NCBI GenBank assembly: GCA_050010115.1
Contig: JBEKLQ010000005.1
Location: forward strand, 15,615 to 79,614
Source of the DNA: JAKACA01 sp050010115
GTDB taxonomy: Bacteria; Actinomycetota; Acidimicrobiia; Acidimicrobiales; Bog-793
DNA length: 64,000 nt
Reading direction: 5' to 3'
Part shown: positions 44,720 through 53,234 of the stretch, one piece after another
Layout of the letters: every line of letters begins with the position of its first letter
Position numbering within the stretch: the first letter of the stretch is position 1
The notes under the pieces: generated by a model
Seen by the model: the letters and a program-made list of their open reading frames with translations, nothing else
What the model was told of the DNA's origin: nothing
Database searches by the model: none
Made by a program: the position numbers and the translations under genes

Positions 44720-45643
44720 TCAGTCCGGGGTCGAGACCGCGACCACAGGTACCCCGGTCTTCTCCGCCGTGTCGGCCTTCCGCCACGGCCGCGCCAGGCT
44801 CAGATACACGGCACCGGCAAGGAGTATCACCGCGCACAGCGTCCAACCCAGAGCGGTGGTGCTCACTCCGATGTACTTGAGGCCGGAGGCGAAGATCACG
44901 AACGTGATGGCCGGCCGGATGAGCTTGTCCGGCGCCCGCGACGAGAGGAACGACCCGACGAGCACGGCGGGCACGCTGCCGATGATCAGCGAGGTGGTCA
45001 CGCCGAACTCGACGTGACCAAATAGGAGCGCCCCGAGCGCTGCCGCCAACGACAAGGGGACCGCCTGGGTGAGATCGGTACCGACGAGTTGCTTGGCCCC
45101 GATCACCGGGTACATGAACAGCAGCAGCACGATCATCAGCGAGCCTGCCCCGACCGAGGTCATGCCCACGATGATCCCTCCGACCATGCCGATGAGGATC
45201 GTCGGGATCGGCTTGACCTTGAGCGCGTGGACCGCTGCGTCGCGAGCCTGGCTGCTGCGACGGTCGAGCAGGAAGCGCAGCACCATCGCCGCGGCGCCGA
45301 TGAGGAGAGCGGACCCGAGTGCGATCTCGATGTTCGTCTGTGCGGGCTTGCCGAGACCGAATAGGTGCAGCAGGTATGCCCCGAGAAACGCCATCGGCAC
45401 CGACCCGACGACCATCCACCCAACCAATCGCAGGTTGACGGTCTTCTTCGTGAGGTGGACGGCGGCGCCGACCGGTCGCATCACGACGGCCGCCACGAGG
45501 TCGCTCGAGATGGCCGTTGATGGCTTGATGCTGAACAGCAGGATCAGCATCGGCGTCATCAGGGCACCGCCGCCGGCGCCCGTGAGGCCCACGAGGAACC
45601 CGACCACGGCGCTCCCCAACACCATGTATGGATCGACGTGCAC
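44720..45643 (-). CDS. TauE/SafE family anion exporter
   Basis: 307-residue permease with about eight helices in two similar halves, starting GSAVVGFLVGLTGAGGGALM and repeating GMVGGIIVGMTSVGAGSLMI, the glycine-rich repeats of the family. Members export sulfite, sulfoacetate or related anions. GTG start 5 nt after GGAGG. The 113-bp gap upstream shows nothing definite. Confidence 0.9.
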   Translation of the reverse strand: MHVDPYMVLGSAVVGFLVGLTGAGGGALMTPMLILLFSIKPSTAISSDLVAAVVMRPVGAAVHLTKKTVNLRLVGWMVVGSVPMAFLGAYLLHLFGLGKPAQTNIEIALGSALLIGAAAMVLRFLLDRRSSQARDAAVHALKVKPIPTILIGMVGGIIVGMTSVGAGSLMIVLLLFMYPVIGAKQLVGTDLTQAVPLSLAAALGALLFGHVEFGVTTSLIIGSVPAVLVGSFLSSRAPDKLIRPAITFVIFASGLKYIGVSTTALGWTLCAVILLAGAVYLSLARPWRKADTAEKTGVPVVAVSTPD

Positions 45644-45756
45644 TAGTACCTCCAGCTACCGGTTACGGGTGACAGGTAACTCTATCAAAGTAGTAGCACC
45701 GCGAGAACGCATCGATTACATCCACAAGCAGACGCTCGACTGCCGCACGCCGCCGA

Positions 45757-47004
45757 TCAGCGGTTGACCGGAGGTTCTTTGGGCAGGCCGAGTACGCGCT
45801 CACCGAGGATGTTGCGCATGACCTCGTCGGTACCACCTGCGACGCGCATACCCGGCACGCCAAGCACGAACTTCGACCAGGCGAAAGTGCCCCATTCGCC
45901 CGAATCGGCGGTGATGCGGGGGCCGAGGATGCGGGCTGCCAGCTCGGCGGTCCGGGAAAGGTTCTGCGTGAGCGAGAGCTTGGCGATCGACAGTTCCGGA
46001 CCTGGTAGCTGACCTGACCGGATCTTGGCGAGGGCGCGCTCGTTGTTGTACCGCGCCACCTGCAGGTTGATCCAGGTGTCAGCGATCTCCTGCCGCAGGA
46101 GGCGGTCGTCATTGACACCGAGGTGTTGCGCCAGCGCGATCAGGCGTCGCAACTCGCTTCCGCCGGACGAAGCGCCACCTCCACCACCGCCGATCGCGGC
46201 CCGCTCGTTCATCAGCGTTGTGAGCGCAACGGACCAGCCGGAGTTCACATCCCCGAGGAGGTGATCGGCGGGGATGCGGACGTCTGTGAAGAACACCTCG
46301 TTGAACGAGGCACCGCCGGTCATCTGGCGCAACGGCCGGACCTCGACCCCGGGCGCATGCATGTCGACGATGAAGCCGCTCAGTCCCTTGTGCTTGGGGA
46401 GGTCAGGGTCGGTGCGGCAGAGGATCTCGCCGATCTCCGAATAGTGGGCGCCGGAGGTCCACACCTTCTGGCCGTTGACGATCCACTCATCGCCGTCGCG
46501 GACGGCTCGCGTCTGGAGCGACGCCAGGTCGGAGCCGGCTCCCGGCTCGGAGAACAGCTGGCAGGCGATGATGTCGCCCCGGTAGAGCGCCCGGAGGTAC
46601 CGCTGTTTCACGGTCTCGGTGCCGTGGGCGAGGATCGTGGGCGCGATCATGCCGAGTCCGATCCCGCGAGGGGCCTGGGTGGGCGTGGCGTAGCGAGACT
46701 CGATCGAGCCGTAGAGCGTCTGATACGACTTCGGCAGTTCACGACCGCCGTAGCGTTTGGGTCCCGTGATCCAGCCGAAGCCGGCGTCAAAGACCTTCTG
46801 TGCCCACGCCTTGGCCGCTGCGACCTCTTTGGCATCCTGCTCAGGCGTGCGCTCCGGCAGCACGGAGATCTCGTCGGAGCCCTCGCCGTAGCCGGATCGA
46901 ACGACGGGCTTGAGTGTCGCATTCGCCTCGAGGAATGCCTCGGCGTCCCGGGCGAACTCGGTCTCGGTCACCTCTGCTGCTGCGTCAACAATCGTGTCAG
47001 CCAC
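45757..47004 (-). CDS. acyl-CoA dehydrogenase
   Basis: 415-residue acyl-CoA dehydrogenase of the actinobacterial FadE type: CQLFSEPGAGSDLASLQTRA (FAD/substrate loop), GQKVWTSGAHYSEIGEIL and GGTDEVMRNILGERVLGLP. GTG start with TACAGT 6 nt before it and no ribosome site. Divergent from glutamate dehydrogenase. Substrate unknown; the catalytic Glu position differs from the 24-kb paralog. Confidence 0.9.
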   Translation of the reverse strand: MADTIVDAAAEVTETEFARDAEAFLEANATLKPVVRSGYGEGSDEISVLPERTPEQDAKEVAAAKAWAQKVFDAGFGWITGPKRYGGRELPKSYQTLYGSIESRYATPTQAPRGIGLGMIAPTILAHGTETVKQRYLRALYRGDIIACQLFSEPGAGSDLASLQTRAVRDGDEWIVNGQKVWTSGAHYSEIGEILCRTDPDLPKHKGLSGFIVDMHAPGVEVRPLRQMTGGASFNEVFFTDVRIPADHLLGDVNSGWSVALTTLMNERAAIGGGGGGASSGGSELRRLIALAQHLGVNDDRLLRQEIADTWINLQVARYNNERALAKIRSGQLPGPELSIAKLSLTQNLSRTAELAARILGPRITADSGEWGTFAWSKFVLGVPGMRVAGGTDEVMRNILGERVLGLPKEPPVNR

Positions 47005-47010
47005 CCCCGC

Positions 47011-47016
47011 ACTGTA
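47011..47016 (-). promoter_or_regulatory. putative leaderless -10 box of acyl-CoA dehydrogenase gene
   Basis: On the minus strand TACAGT (TAnnnT) lies exactly 6 nt before the GTG start at 47004, the same geometry as at 5307 and 24257. Confidence 0.4.
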
Positions 47017-47090
47017 GGTCGTGAGCGTCCACTGCGGCGATGCCTGCCCCGGCTAGCTTGGCCTGACGGGGACATGGAGGTCAACGGAGA

Positions 47091-48338
47091 ATGTCCGTAA
47101 CGGACCCATGGGAAGCAGTACTCGAGCGAATCGACGACGGGGCCAAGCTCATTGGGCTGGAAGAGGACATCCGCCGAATGCTGTCGGTGCCGACACGCGT
47201 GCTCGAAGTCGGCGTGCCCGTACGGATGGATGACGGTCACATCGAGGTCTTCCTCGGATGGCGGGTCCATCATGACGTCAGCCGTGGCCCAGGGAAGGGT
47301 GGCATCCGGTTCCACCCGTCGGTGACGGCGAGCGAGGTGAAGGCGCTGGCGGCGGAGATGACGCTCAAGTGCGCCGTCGTCGACATCCCCTTCGGGGGTG
47401 CCAAAGGCGGCGTGCAGGTCGATCCGCGCCAGCTCTCCGACTTCGAGCTCGAGCGCCTGACGCGCCGCTACACGATCGACGTCGCGTCGCTGCTCGGGGC
47501 GGACAAAGACGTACCGGCTCCGGACGTCAACACCGACGCCAGGGTGATGGCGTGGCTGATGGACACGATCTCGATGTTCCGGGGCGAAGCGGTCACCGGT
47601 GTTGTGACGGGCAAGCCGCTTGCCGTCGGCGGCAGCCGCGGGCACGTCGGTGCGACGTCGCAAGGTGTGCTGATCTGCAGCCGGGCGATCTTCCATGAGC
47701 TCGGCATGTCGATGGCGGGCTCCCGGGCGATCGTGCAGGGTCACGGCAAAGTGGGTGGGCCACTCTGCTACCTGCTGTCCTCGGCCGGTATGCGCGTCGT
47801 CGCCGTCACCGACGCGGACGGTGGCGTGTACAACCCCGCCGGACTCGACACGTTGGCGCTGGCGGACCACGTGTCGCGGCACGGCACGGTGGCGGGTTTT
47901 GCGATGGCGGACCCGCTCGATCCGACGAAGCTCTGGGACATCGAGTGCGAGCTTGCCGTTCCCGCGGCCCTCGAGGGCACCATCACCGCCGATGTCGCCG
48001 CTCGACTCGGTGCCAAGGTCGTAGTCGAGGCGGCGAACGGTCCTACCTTGCCGGAGGCCGATCCGATCCTTGAGCACCGCGGCATCGTGCTCGTGCCGGA
48101 CATCCTCGCCAACGCCGGGGGTGTGACGGCTTCGTACTTCGAGTGGGCGCAGAGCCGGCAGGGTTTCGCCTGGGAAGAGCAGGTCGTCGCCGAACGGCTG
48201 CGGCGGATCATGGAAACCGCCTTCGACGCCTGCTGGCAGCACTCCAAGGATCTGAAGGTCACGCTGCGGCGCGCTGCGGTGGCGCTTGCGCTCGAACGTG
48301 TCGGTGAGGCGATCCGGTTGCGGGGGCTGTTCCCCTAG
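47091..48338 (+). CDS. glutamate dehydrogenase (Glu/Leu/Phe/Val family)
   Basis: 415-residue enzyme interconverting glutamate and 2-oxoglutarate plus ammonia. Substrate site GPGKGGIRFHPSV, catalytic Lys in MTLKCAVVDIPFGGAKGG, Asp in PAPDVNTDARVM, and the nucleotide-binding IVQGHGKVGGPLCYLL. The short hexameric type. SD-like GGAG precedes the ATG. Confidence 0.9.
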   Translation: MSVTDPWEAVLERIDDGAKLIGLEEDIRRMLSVPTRVLEVGVPVRMDDGHIEVFLGWRVHHDVSRGPGKGGIRFHPSVTASEVKALAAEMTLKCAVVDIPFGGAKGGVQVDPRQLSDFELERLTRRYTIDVASLLGADKDVPAPDVNTDARVMAWLMDTISMFRGEAVTGVVTGKPLAVGGSRGHVGATSQGVLICSRAIFHELGMSMAGSRAIVQGHGKVGGPLCYLLSSAGMRVVAVTDADGGVYNPAGLDTLALADHVSRHGTVAGFAMADPLDPTKLWDIECELAVPAALEGTITADVAARLGAKVVVEAANGPTLPEADPILEHRGIVLVPDILANAGGVTASYFEWAQSRQGFAWEEQVVAERLRRIMETAFDACWQHSKDLKVTLRRAAVALALERVGEAIRLRGLFP

Positions 48339-48424
48339 GCATCGGGCGGTCTGCTGGGCTGCCAGGAGCGGCCAGACTGGAGTGATGGCGCGGGCTCAGA
48401 GGGGGCTTGCCGCGCCAGGTTCGC

Positions 48425-48736
48425 ATGGATCTCTTGCCGTTTCGCGAGTCCAGAGACCTTCGGATCCTGTTCGCCGCCGGAGTCATCTCGTTCGCCGGAA
48501 GCGTGCTCACCACGTCGCCCTGCCGTACCAGAGGTACCAGTTGTCGCACTCGTTGCTCGCCACGACGTTCATCGGAGGGGCGCTCGCCGACACCGTCGAC
48601 CGGAGGCGCATGATCCGCCTCACGCAGGTCGCGCTGTGCCTGGCCTCCGGCGTGCTCGTACTGAACTCGCTGCTCGGCCAACCGCAGCTCTGGTTGCTTT
48701 CCGTTGGCTCCGTGGTGATGGCTGGCGCGGCGTTCT
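48425..48736 (+). pseudogene. broken MFS transporter gene (enterobactin-exporter type)
   Basis: Frame 1 from 48425 begins MDLLPFRESRDLRILFAAG, typical of MFS_3 exporters, and runs to VLTT; the match then continues in another frame as VALPYQRYQLSHSLLATTF, then jumps to GGALADTVDRRRMIRLTQ with the intervening helix missing, and stops after about VVMAGAAF. So there is at least one frameshift, one internal deletion and loss of about three quarters of the 3' end. The 993 bp from 48339 to 49331 contain no intact gene, only this remnant and repeats. Confidence 0.7.
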
Positions 48737-48825
48737 GGCGCTATGAAGGCCGCGAAGGCGAGAAGTTGCGCCGCCCCGCGGGTTGAGGCGTCCATCGCAT
48801 CGCTGGGTCGGGACTCTGGGTGGGT

Positions 48826-48861
48826 TTCGGGACAGATAGGTCCCAATGCGACCGGAGAGTC
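48826..48861 (+). repeat. palindromic repeat, copy 1
   Basis: Core GGGACAGATAGGTCCC (48829-48844), in which GGGAC pairs with GTCCC, then 10 nt and GAGAGTC. Identical over 33 bp to copy 2, which lies 75 bp downstream. Confidence 0.85.
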
Positions 48862-48900
48862 GGTCCGCGGTGCCGGCGTGCCGGTCGACTCTTCCCGGGT

Positions 48901-48936
48901 TCTGGGACAGATAGGTCCCAATGCGACCGGAGAGTC
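48901..48936 (+). repeat. palindromic repeat, copy 2
   Basis: Same 33-bp element as copy 1, core at 48904-48919 and GAGAGTC at 48930-48936, same orientation. Confidence 0.85.
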
Positions 48937-49012
48937 CGAAGAAACCCGCAACCCGCCCCCGCCCCCGAAGCGCCCTGGGCGCCGCTCATGTTCATCGTGG
49001 CATCCCTGCTCA

Positions 49013-49050
49013 TCTGGTCGTCTGGTCGTCTGGTCGTCTGGTCGTCTGGC
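49013..49050 (+). repeat. 8-bp tandem repeat
   Basis: TCTGGTCG repeated four times plus a partial fifth copy in a non-coding stretch next to the MFS remnant; likely length-variable by slippage. Confidence 0.85.
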
Positions 49051-49331
49051 ACCCTGGCTGAGGGCTGGCGCACTGTCATCGAGGCGGTCGATGTCGCCCC
49101 CGACGATGAGGACGTCCCGACGCCCGGCAGGTCGGAGTCGTGATCTGCCGGAAGGTACGCGGCATCTGGCGTGGGCTCGTCGCCGGCGATGATCGGGAGG
49201 ACGAGCCAAGCTACGAATCCTTGCCGGGCACGCAGTAGGCGGAGTGCCACCGCACCGGGGCGAGAGGCGGCGATACTGATCCCGGACCGGGGTCGTCTCT
49301 CGGGACACGGGCGCCAGGAGGGCGTCGCTCT

Positions 49332-49952
49332 ATGCGGGCAACTCGAGTCGTAGGCGGAGCACTCTGGATAGCGGTCGCGCTGTTGTTGGGTGGGTGTTCC
49401 CTATTCGGTCACTCGTCAGCCGCCAGTACGACATCCACGTCCACCTCGGTCATCGTCGCGACCTCGTCGACCACGACGACAACACAGGCGCCGACCACGC
49501 CGAGCAGCCCCTCGACCTCGGCTACGACCACGACCCTGCTATGCAAGGGATCGGCACTGTCCGTTTCCATCGGGCGACACTCGGTAGCAGCGGCAACGGT
49601 AGCGCTGGGTTTCGTGGTGACGAACCAGGGTGCCGGGGCATGCACGCTGGACGGTTACCCGACAATCCTCCTCGTGCCGGCATCGGGCACCATGAAGCCA
49701 GTCATCACCGACATCGGATCCACCGCGCCGGTGAACGTGGCGGCCGGAGGGACGGCCGGTTTTGTGGTGGAGTACGGCGACTTCCCTGTCGACGGGCAGA
49801 CGACGTGTCCTGCTGTCACCGCGGTGGACGTGACGCTTCCGCGCCCCGGCGGCACGAGCACAGTGAAAGCGAGCTTCTCACCGTGTGGGGCGCCCAACGT
49901 CAAGGTGTCAGCCGTGTTGGGGGAGACTCAGTACGACGCGATGCTCGGTTGA
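49332..49952 (+). CDS. secreted lipoprotein with DUF4232-like domain
   Basis: 206 residues. Lipoprotein signal peptide with lipobox LLGGC (Cys near 22), a Ser/Thr-rich spacer of about 45 residues, then a compact beta domain with three or four cysteines (CKGSALSVSIGR, NQGAGACTLDGYPTILLV, PVNVAAGGTAGFVVEYGDF), typical of DUF4232 in actinobacterial lipoproteins. AGGAGGG precedes the ATG. Function unknown. Confidence 0.78.
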   Translation: MRATRVVGGALWIAVALLLGGCSLFGHSSAASTTSTSTSVIVATSSTTTTTQAPTTPSSPSTSATTTTLLCKGSALSVSIGRHSVAAATVALGFVVTNQGAGACTLDGYPTILLVPASGTMKPVITDIGSTAPVNVAAGGTAGFVVEYGDFPVDGQTTCPAVTAVDVTLPRPGGTSTVKASFSPCGAPNVKVSAVLGETQYDAMLG

Positions 49953-49956
49953 GCGG

Positions 49957-50892
49957 TCAGGCGGCACGGGCGGCCGTTGCACGCGCCAGGGTCGCCTTGA
50001 CCGTTTGACACAAGCCGCCTGGGTCGTCTCGTATATCGTCCGCTGTGATCCGCAGCACCGTGTAGCCCAGGTTCGCGAGGGCATTCTGGCGCCGCCGATC
50101 GTTGACGAAGGTGCGCGGATCGGAGTGGTAGCGGTAGCCGTCAACCTCGATGACGACGTAGAGATCCGGCCAGGCGGCGTCGACTCGGGCGACGAACCTG
50201 CCGTCGTGGGTCACCCGGTACTGGACCTTGGGCTTCGGGATGCCGGCCGCTTCGAGCACGCTCAGGAGCTCCATCTCGAGCTCGCTGTCCACGACTCCGC
50301 CGCCGGCCAGGTTTGCGAGGCCCCGTAAGCGGCGGCTACCCGGCGCACGCTTGCGCAGCCGCCGCAGGAAGCGCTCGAGCTGGGACGGACTGACGAGCCG
50401 ATGTGAGAGACAGTGGGCGAGGAACGAGCGGAGCGTCGCAGCTTCGTGGCCGGCGGCACAGAGGTCGAGGAGCGTCTGGATCGGTGTAGTGACGCGGATG
50501 CCGTCTCGGGTGACGCTGACCCTGTCGAGGTCCCGGGTGGTCGAGTGCACGACGAAACCTACCCGTGCCTTCGGGCTTCGCTTGTGCGACACGGTGACGT
50601 GCGCCTTGGGGGTATTGAGTGCGTCCGAGCCCCACCAGATCACTGCCGACTCATGTGAGGCGACGCCGGCGGTGGCGACGGTGGCGGCCCTGATCTCGTC
50701 TCGAGCTGAGGGTGTGTGGCCGGCGACCCGGTACAGGCCCCGACTATGGCGCACCAGGACACCGCGCTGCGCCAGCCGCGCAAGCGTCCGCCGTTCTACG
50801 CGCTCGGCGGCCGCGTCGGCCACGGTGATGAGTCCGTGACGTTGTTCGGCCAATCGCATGAGCCGGTGGAGTCGATCGGGGTCACTGGCCAC
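49957..50892 (-). CDS. AbiEi-like HTH plus DUF559 nuclease-fold protein
   Basis: About 311 residues from the GTG at 50892. An N-terminal AbiEi-type winged helix (LMRLAEQRHGLITVADAA, LARLAQRGVLVRHSRGLYRV) and a middle region are followed by a C-terminal DUF559/Vsr-like endonuclease fold: DAAWPDLYVVIEVDGYRYH (D and E-x-D) and RRRQNALANLGYTVLRIT. Such solitary proteins are common in actinobacteria with unknown role; the AbiEi part is shared with abortive-infection antitoxins. The frame runs far upstream through the palindromic repeats, which I treat as non-coding. Confidence 0.75.
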   Translation of the reverse strand: MASDPDRLHRLMRLAEQRHGLITVADAAAERVERRTLARLAQRGVLVRHSRGLYRVAGHTPSARDEIRAATVATAGVASHESAVIWWGSDALNTPKAHVTVSHKRSPKARVGFVVHSTTRDLDRVSVTRDGIRVTTPIQTLLDLCAAGHEAATLRSFLAHCLSHRLVSPSQLERFLRRLRKRAPGSRRLRGLANLAGGGVVDSELEMELLSVLEAAGIPKPKVQYRVTHDGRFVARVDAAWPDLYVVIEVDGYRYHSDPRTFVNDRRRQNALANLGYTVLRITADDIRDDPGGLCQTVKATLARATAARAA

Positions 50893-50948
50893 GGTCTCAT
50901 CCTGACGCCCGGGTGTGTCATCGGGTCGGGGTTGGGCTCTCGGGTCGA

Positions 50949-50983
50949 TTCGGGACACATGTGTCCCGAAGGCGGGGAGAGTC
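50949..50983 (+). repeat. palindromic repeat, copy 3
   Basis: A perfect 22-bp palindrome (50949-50970) centred on ACACATGTGT with TTCGGG/CCCGAA arms, followed after 9 nt from the core by GAGAGTC (50977-50983). Same layout as copies 1 and 2. It lies 57 bp upstream of the AbiEi/DUF559 start, in the 376-bp divergent gap 50893-51268. Confidence 0.85.
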
Positions 50984-51032
50984 GGGGCCGCCGGGCGTGG
51001 CGGGGATGATTTTCTTGGAACTGTCCGATCGG

Positions 51033-51068
51033 TAGGGGGCATATGTGTCCCGAAAGCGGCGGATAGTC
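51033..51068 (+). repeat. palindromic repeat, copy 4 (degenerate)
   Basis: Core GGGGCATATGTGTCCC (51036-51051) differs from copy 3 at two bases, then CGAAAG... and GATAGTC (51062-51068). Same orientation as the others. The rest of the gap to 51268 shows only a GGGAGG site for the amidohydrolase gene. Confidence 0.7.
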
Positions 51069-51268
51069 GCGAGAGCGAGGTGAAGGCCTCGGGAGGGAGA
51101 GACGGCTCGGGCGTCGCTTCAACCACCAAGAAACCCGCCACGCCCACCAACCCACGGTCCGTGATCCGGTGCTCGGGGATGACGGACGGGCAGAGAGGGC
51201 GCGCCGCGGTCGAGTGTGGCGCGAGATTGGGGCAGCTGTTAAGACGTTCCGAGAATCGGGAGGCCGCT

Positions 51269-52957
51269 TTGCCCGCTCCAGCCGACATGGCTCTGATCGA
51301 TGGCCGGGTCTACACGCTCGACTCAACTCGGCCCTGGGCCGAGGCGATCGCCATCCGCGGCGGGCGCATCGTGGGTGTCGGCACCACCGCCGAGATCCAC
51401 GAGCTGTGTTCGACGTCCACCGACGTGATTGATCTGCAGGGCCAGATGGTCATGCCCGGCTTCCAGGACTCACACGTGCATCCGCCCATGGGTGGCGTCG
51501 AAATGCTGCGTTGTGACCTCTCGGCAGGCCGGTCCAGGCAGGACTACCTGGAGACCGTAGGGTCGTACGCCACCAGTCATCCCGCCGCCGACTGGATCCT
51601 CGGCGGAGGTTGGTCGATGCCGGCGTTCCCCGGAGGCGTGCCAACAGCGGTTGATCTGGACGCAATCGTGGGTGCCCGGCCCGTGTTCCTGCCCAACCGG
51701 GATCACCACAGTGCCTGGGTGAGCTCGCGGGCGCTCGAGCTGGCAGGGATCACCTCGGAGACGCCCGACCCGATCGACGGTCGGCTCGAACGGGACGCCG
51801 CAGGGCGGCCGACCGGTGCGTTGCACGAGGGCGCGATGGGCCTCGTCGAGCGGCTCCTGCCCCCGCTGTGTACCGATGACTACGTGGAGGGGTTGCTGGC
51901 GGCGCAGGCATACCTGCACTCCCTCGGGATCACCGCTTGGCAGGACGCCTGGGTGACTTCGAGCCCCGGTGGGAATTCCTTCGAGGCCTACATGCGATTG
52001 GCGGGAGATGGCCGCTTGACTGCCAGGGTCATCGCGGCGCTCTGGTGGGAGAGAGGACGCGGGGCGGAGCAAGTGGAGGGTTTCTTGGCGCTGAGGGCGC
52101 AAGCGGCCGAGGCGGACCGCTTCTCCGCTACGTCCGTGAAGATCATGCAGGACGGGGTCTGTGAGACCTTCACGGCCGCCATGCTGACGCCGTACCTCGA
52201 TGTCCACGGGCACAGCACTGACAACTGTGGGTTGTCATTCGTGGATCCCGAGTCGTTGCGGGATCACGTGACGCTGCTCGACGCCGAGGGCTTCCAGGTT
52301 CACGTGCATGCCATCGGGGACCGCGCAGTTCGTGAGGCCTTGGACGCCATCGAGGCCGCCCAGGTCGCGAATGGGCCGAGTGGGTTGCGTCACCACGTCG
52401 CCCACCTGCAGGTGGTGCATCCGGAGGATGTGAGCCGATTCGCGGGGTTGGGCGTCGTGGCGAACTTCCAACCGTTGTGGGCTTGCGCGGATGCGCAGAT
52501 GATGGAGTTGACGGTGCCGTTTCTCGGGCCGGAGCGGGCGGCGATGCAGTACCCGATCGGGTCGTTAGTGTCCCGCTCGGTGCCAGTTGCTTTCGGGAGC
52601 GACTGGCCGGTGTCGACTCCGGACCCGTTCGCCGAGCTGCACGTGGCCGTGACGCGAACGGCGCCGGCGGGCGCTCGGTTCGGGGCTGTTTCGCCCGATG
52701 GAGCGACCGGTTCGCCGTTCTTGCCTGACGAGCGGATCGATCTTGCTTTGGCGGTGCGGGCGTTCACGCTCGGGAGCGCGTACGTCAACGATTTAGATGG
52801 GTGGACTGGTTCGATCGAGCCAGGGAAGCGCGCCGACTTGGCTGTCGTCGACCGCAACCTGTTCGAGGTCGACGATCTCGACGGAGGCGTCGCCGCCGCT
52901 CGCGTGACGATGACGATGGTCGAGGGTTCGGTGGTGTTCGAGCACGCGGAGGCGTAG
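51269..52957 (+). CDS. amidohydrolase family 3 protein (YtcJ-like)
   Basis: About 562 residues from a TTG at 51269, 5 nt after GGAGG; the ATG at 51287 is an alternative without a ribosome site. TIM-barrel metal hydrolase: first His pair in MPGFQDSHVHPPMGG, QVHVHAIGDRAVREAL, HHVAHLQVVHPEDV and the Asp in VPVAFGSDWPVSTPDPF; the C-terminal beta-sandwich has GSIEPGKRADLAVVDRNLFEV. The family includes exo-enzymes on N-acyl or formamide substrates; substrate unknown. Confidence 0.88.
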   Translation: MPAPADMALIDGRVYTLDSTRPWAEAIAIRGGRIVGVGTTAEIHELCSTSTDVIDLQGQMVMPGFQDSHVHPPMGGVEMLRCDLSAGRSRQDYLETVGSYATSHPAADWILGGGWSMPAFPGGVPTAVDLDAIVGARPVFLPNRDHHSAWVSSRALELAGITSETPDPIDGRLERDAAGRPTGALHEGAMGLVERLLPPLCTDDYVEGLLAAQAYLHSLGITAWQDAWVTSSPGGNSFEAYMRLAGDGRLTARVIAALWWERGRGAEQVEGFLALRAQAAEADRFSATSVKIMQDGVCETFTAAMLTPYLDVHGHSTDNCGLSFVDPESLRDHVTLLDAEGFQVHVHAIGDRAVREALDAIEAAQVANGPSGLRHHVAHLQVVHPEDVSRFAGLGVVANFQPLWACADAQMMELTVPFLGPERAAMQYPIGSLVSRSVPVAFGSDWPVSTPDPFAELHVAVTRTAPAGARFGAVSPDGATGSPFLPDERIDLALAVRAFTLGSAYVNDLDGWTGSIEPGKRADLAVVDRNLFEVDDLDGGVAAARVTMTMVEGSVVFEHAEA

Positions 52958-53010
52958 CTATGGCGCAGGGGCCGGACTCAGCGGACGTGCACGCGTCCGG
53001 ACACGCTGCA

Positions 53011-53031
53011 CGGGCCGGTGCTACCGGCCCG
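53011..53031 (+). terminator. hairpin after amidohydrolase gene
   Basis: Perfect 9-bp stem CGGGCCGGT/ACCGGCCCG with a GCT loop, 54 nt after the stop; no U-tract. Confidence 0.5.
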
Positions 53032-53084
53032 TCGCACCGGCCCGCTGGGGAAAGTCTCTGGTGCAAGGTTGCACAGGCGTTCGG

Positions 53085-53116
53085 GCCACGGGCTCGGCGG
53101 AGTTCGAGCCCGTGGC
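53085..53116 (+). terminator. second hairpin before tRNA-Val
   Basis: Perfect 12-bp stem GCCACGGGCTCG/CGAGCCCGTGGC with an 8-nt loop. Together with the previous hairpin it would isolate the tRNA gene from amidohydrolase transcription. Confidence 0.55.
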
Positions 53117-53157
53117 AGACTGCAGTGTCCAGGGCGTGACATCGAGCGCGCAGCGAT

Positions 53158-53234
53158 GGGCGCTTAGCTCAGGTGGTTAGAGCAGCTCGCTTACAACGAG
53201 CAGGTCGGGGGTTCGAGTCCCTCAGCGCCCACCA
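53158..53234 (+). tRNA. tRNA-Val (TAC)
   Basis: Cloverleaf with acceptor GGGCGCT/AGCGCCC, D stem GCTC/GAGC, anticodon stem GCTCG/CGAGC and loop CTTACAA (anticodon TAC), T arm GGGGG-TTCGAGT-CCCTC, discriminator A and encoded CCA. Its 3' half is shared with the end of the recombinase gene on the other strand, marking it as the integration target. Confidence 0.95.
53191..53234. other. probable attachment site (att) in tRNA-Val 3' half
   Basis: The recombinase reading frame ends on the minus strand at 53191, so its last codons, AEGLEPPTCSL, are the reverse complement of the tRNA 3' half. This overlap is a classic sign of integration at a tRNA gene that restores the tRNA. The matching second copy is not present in the window, so the other end lies beyond base 64000. 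Confidence 0.65.

Noticed and set aside
49013..49050. Possible CRISPR or coding repeat
   Set aside because: 8-bp units without spacers in a region with no intact gene.
50893..51288. N-terminal extension of the AbiEi/DUF559 protein through the palindromes
   Set aside because: The extension is low-complexity and spans two repeat copies; the AbiEi domain starts right after the GTG at 50892.
53011..53116. Hairpins as part of a riboswitch or small RNA
   Set aside because: Simple GC-rich stems after a stop codon and before a tRNA; termination is the simpler reading.
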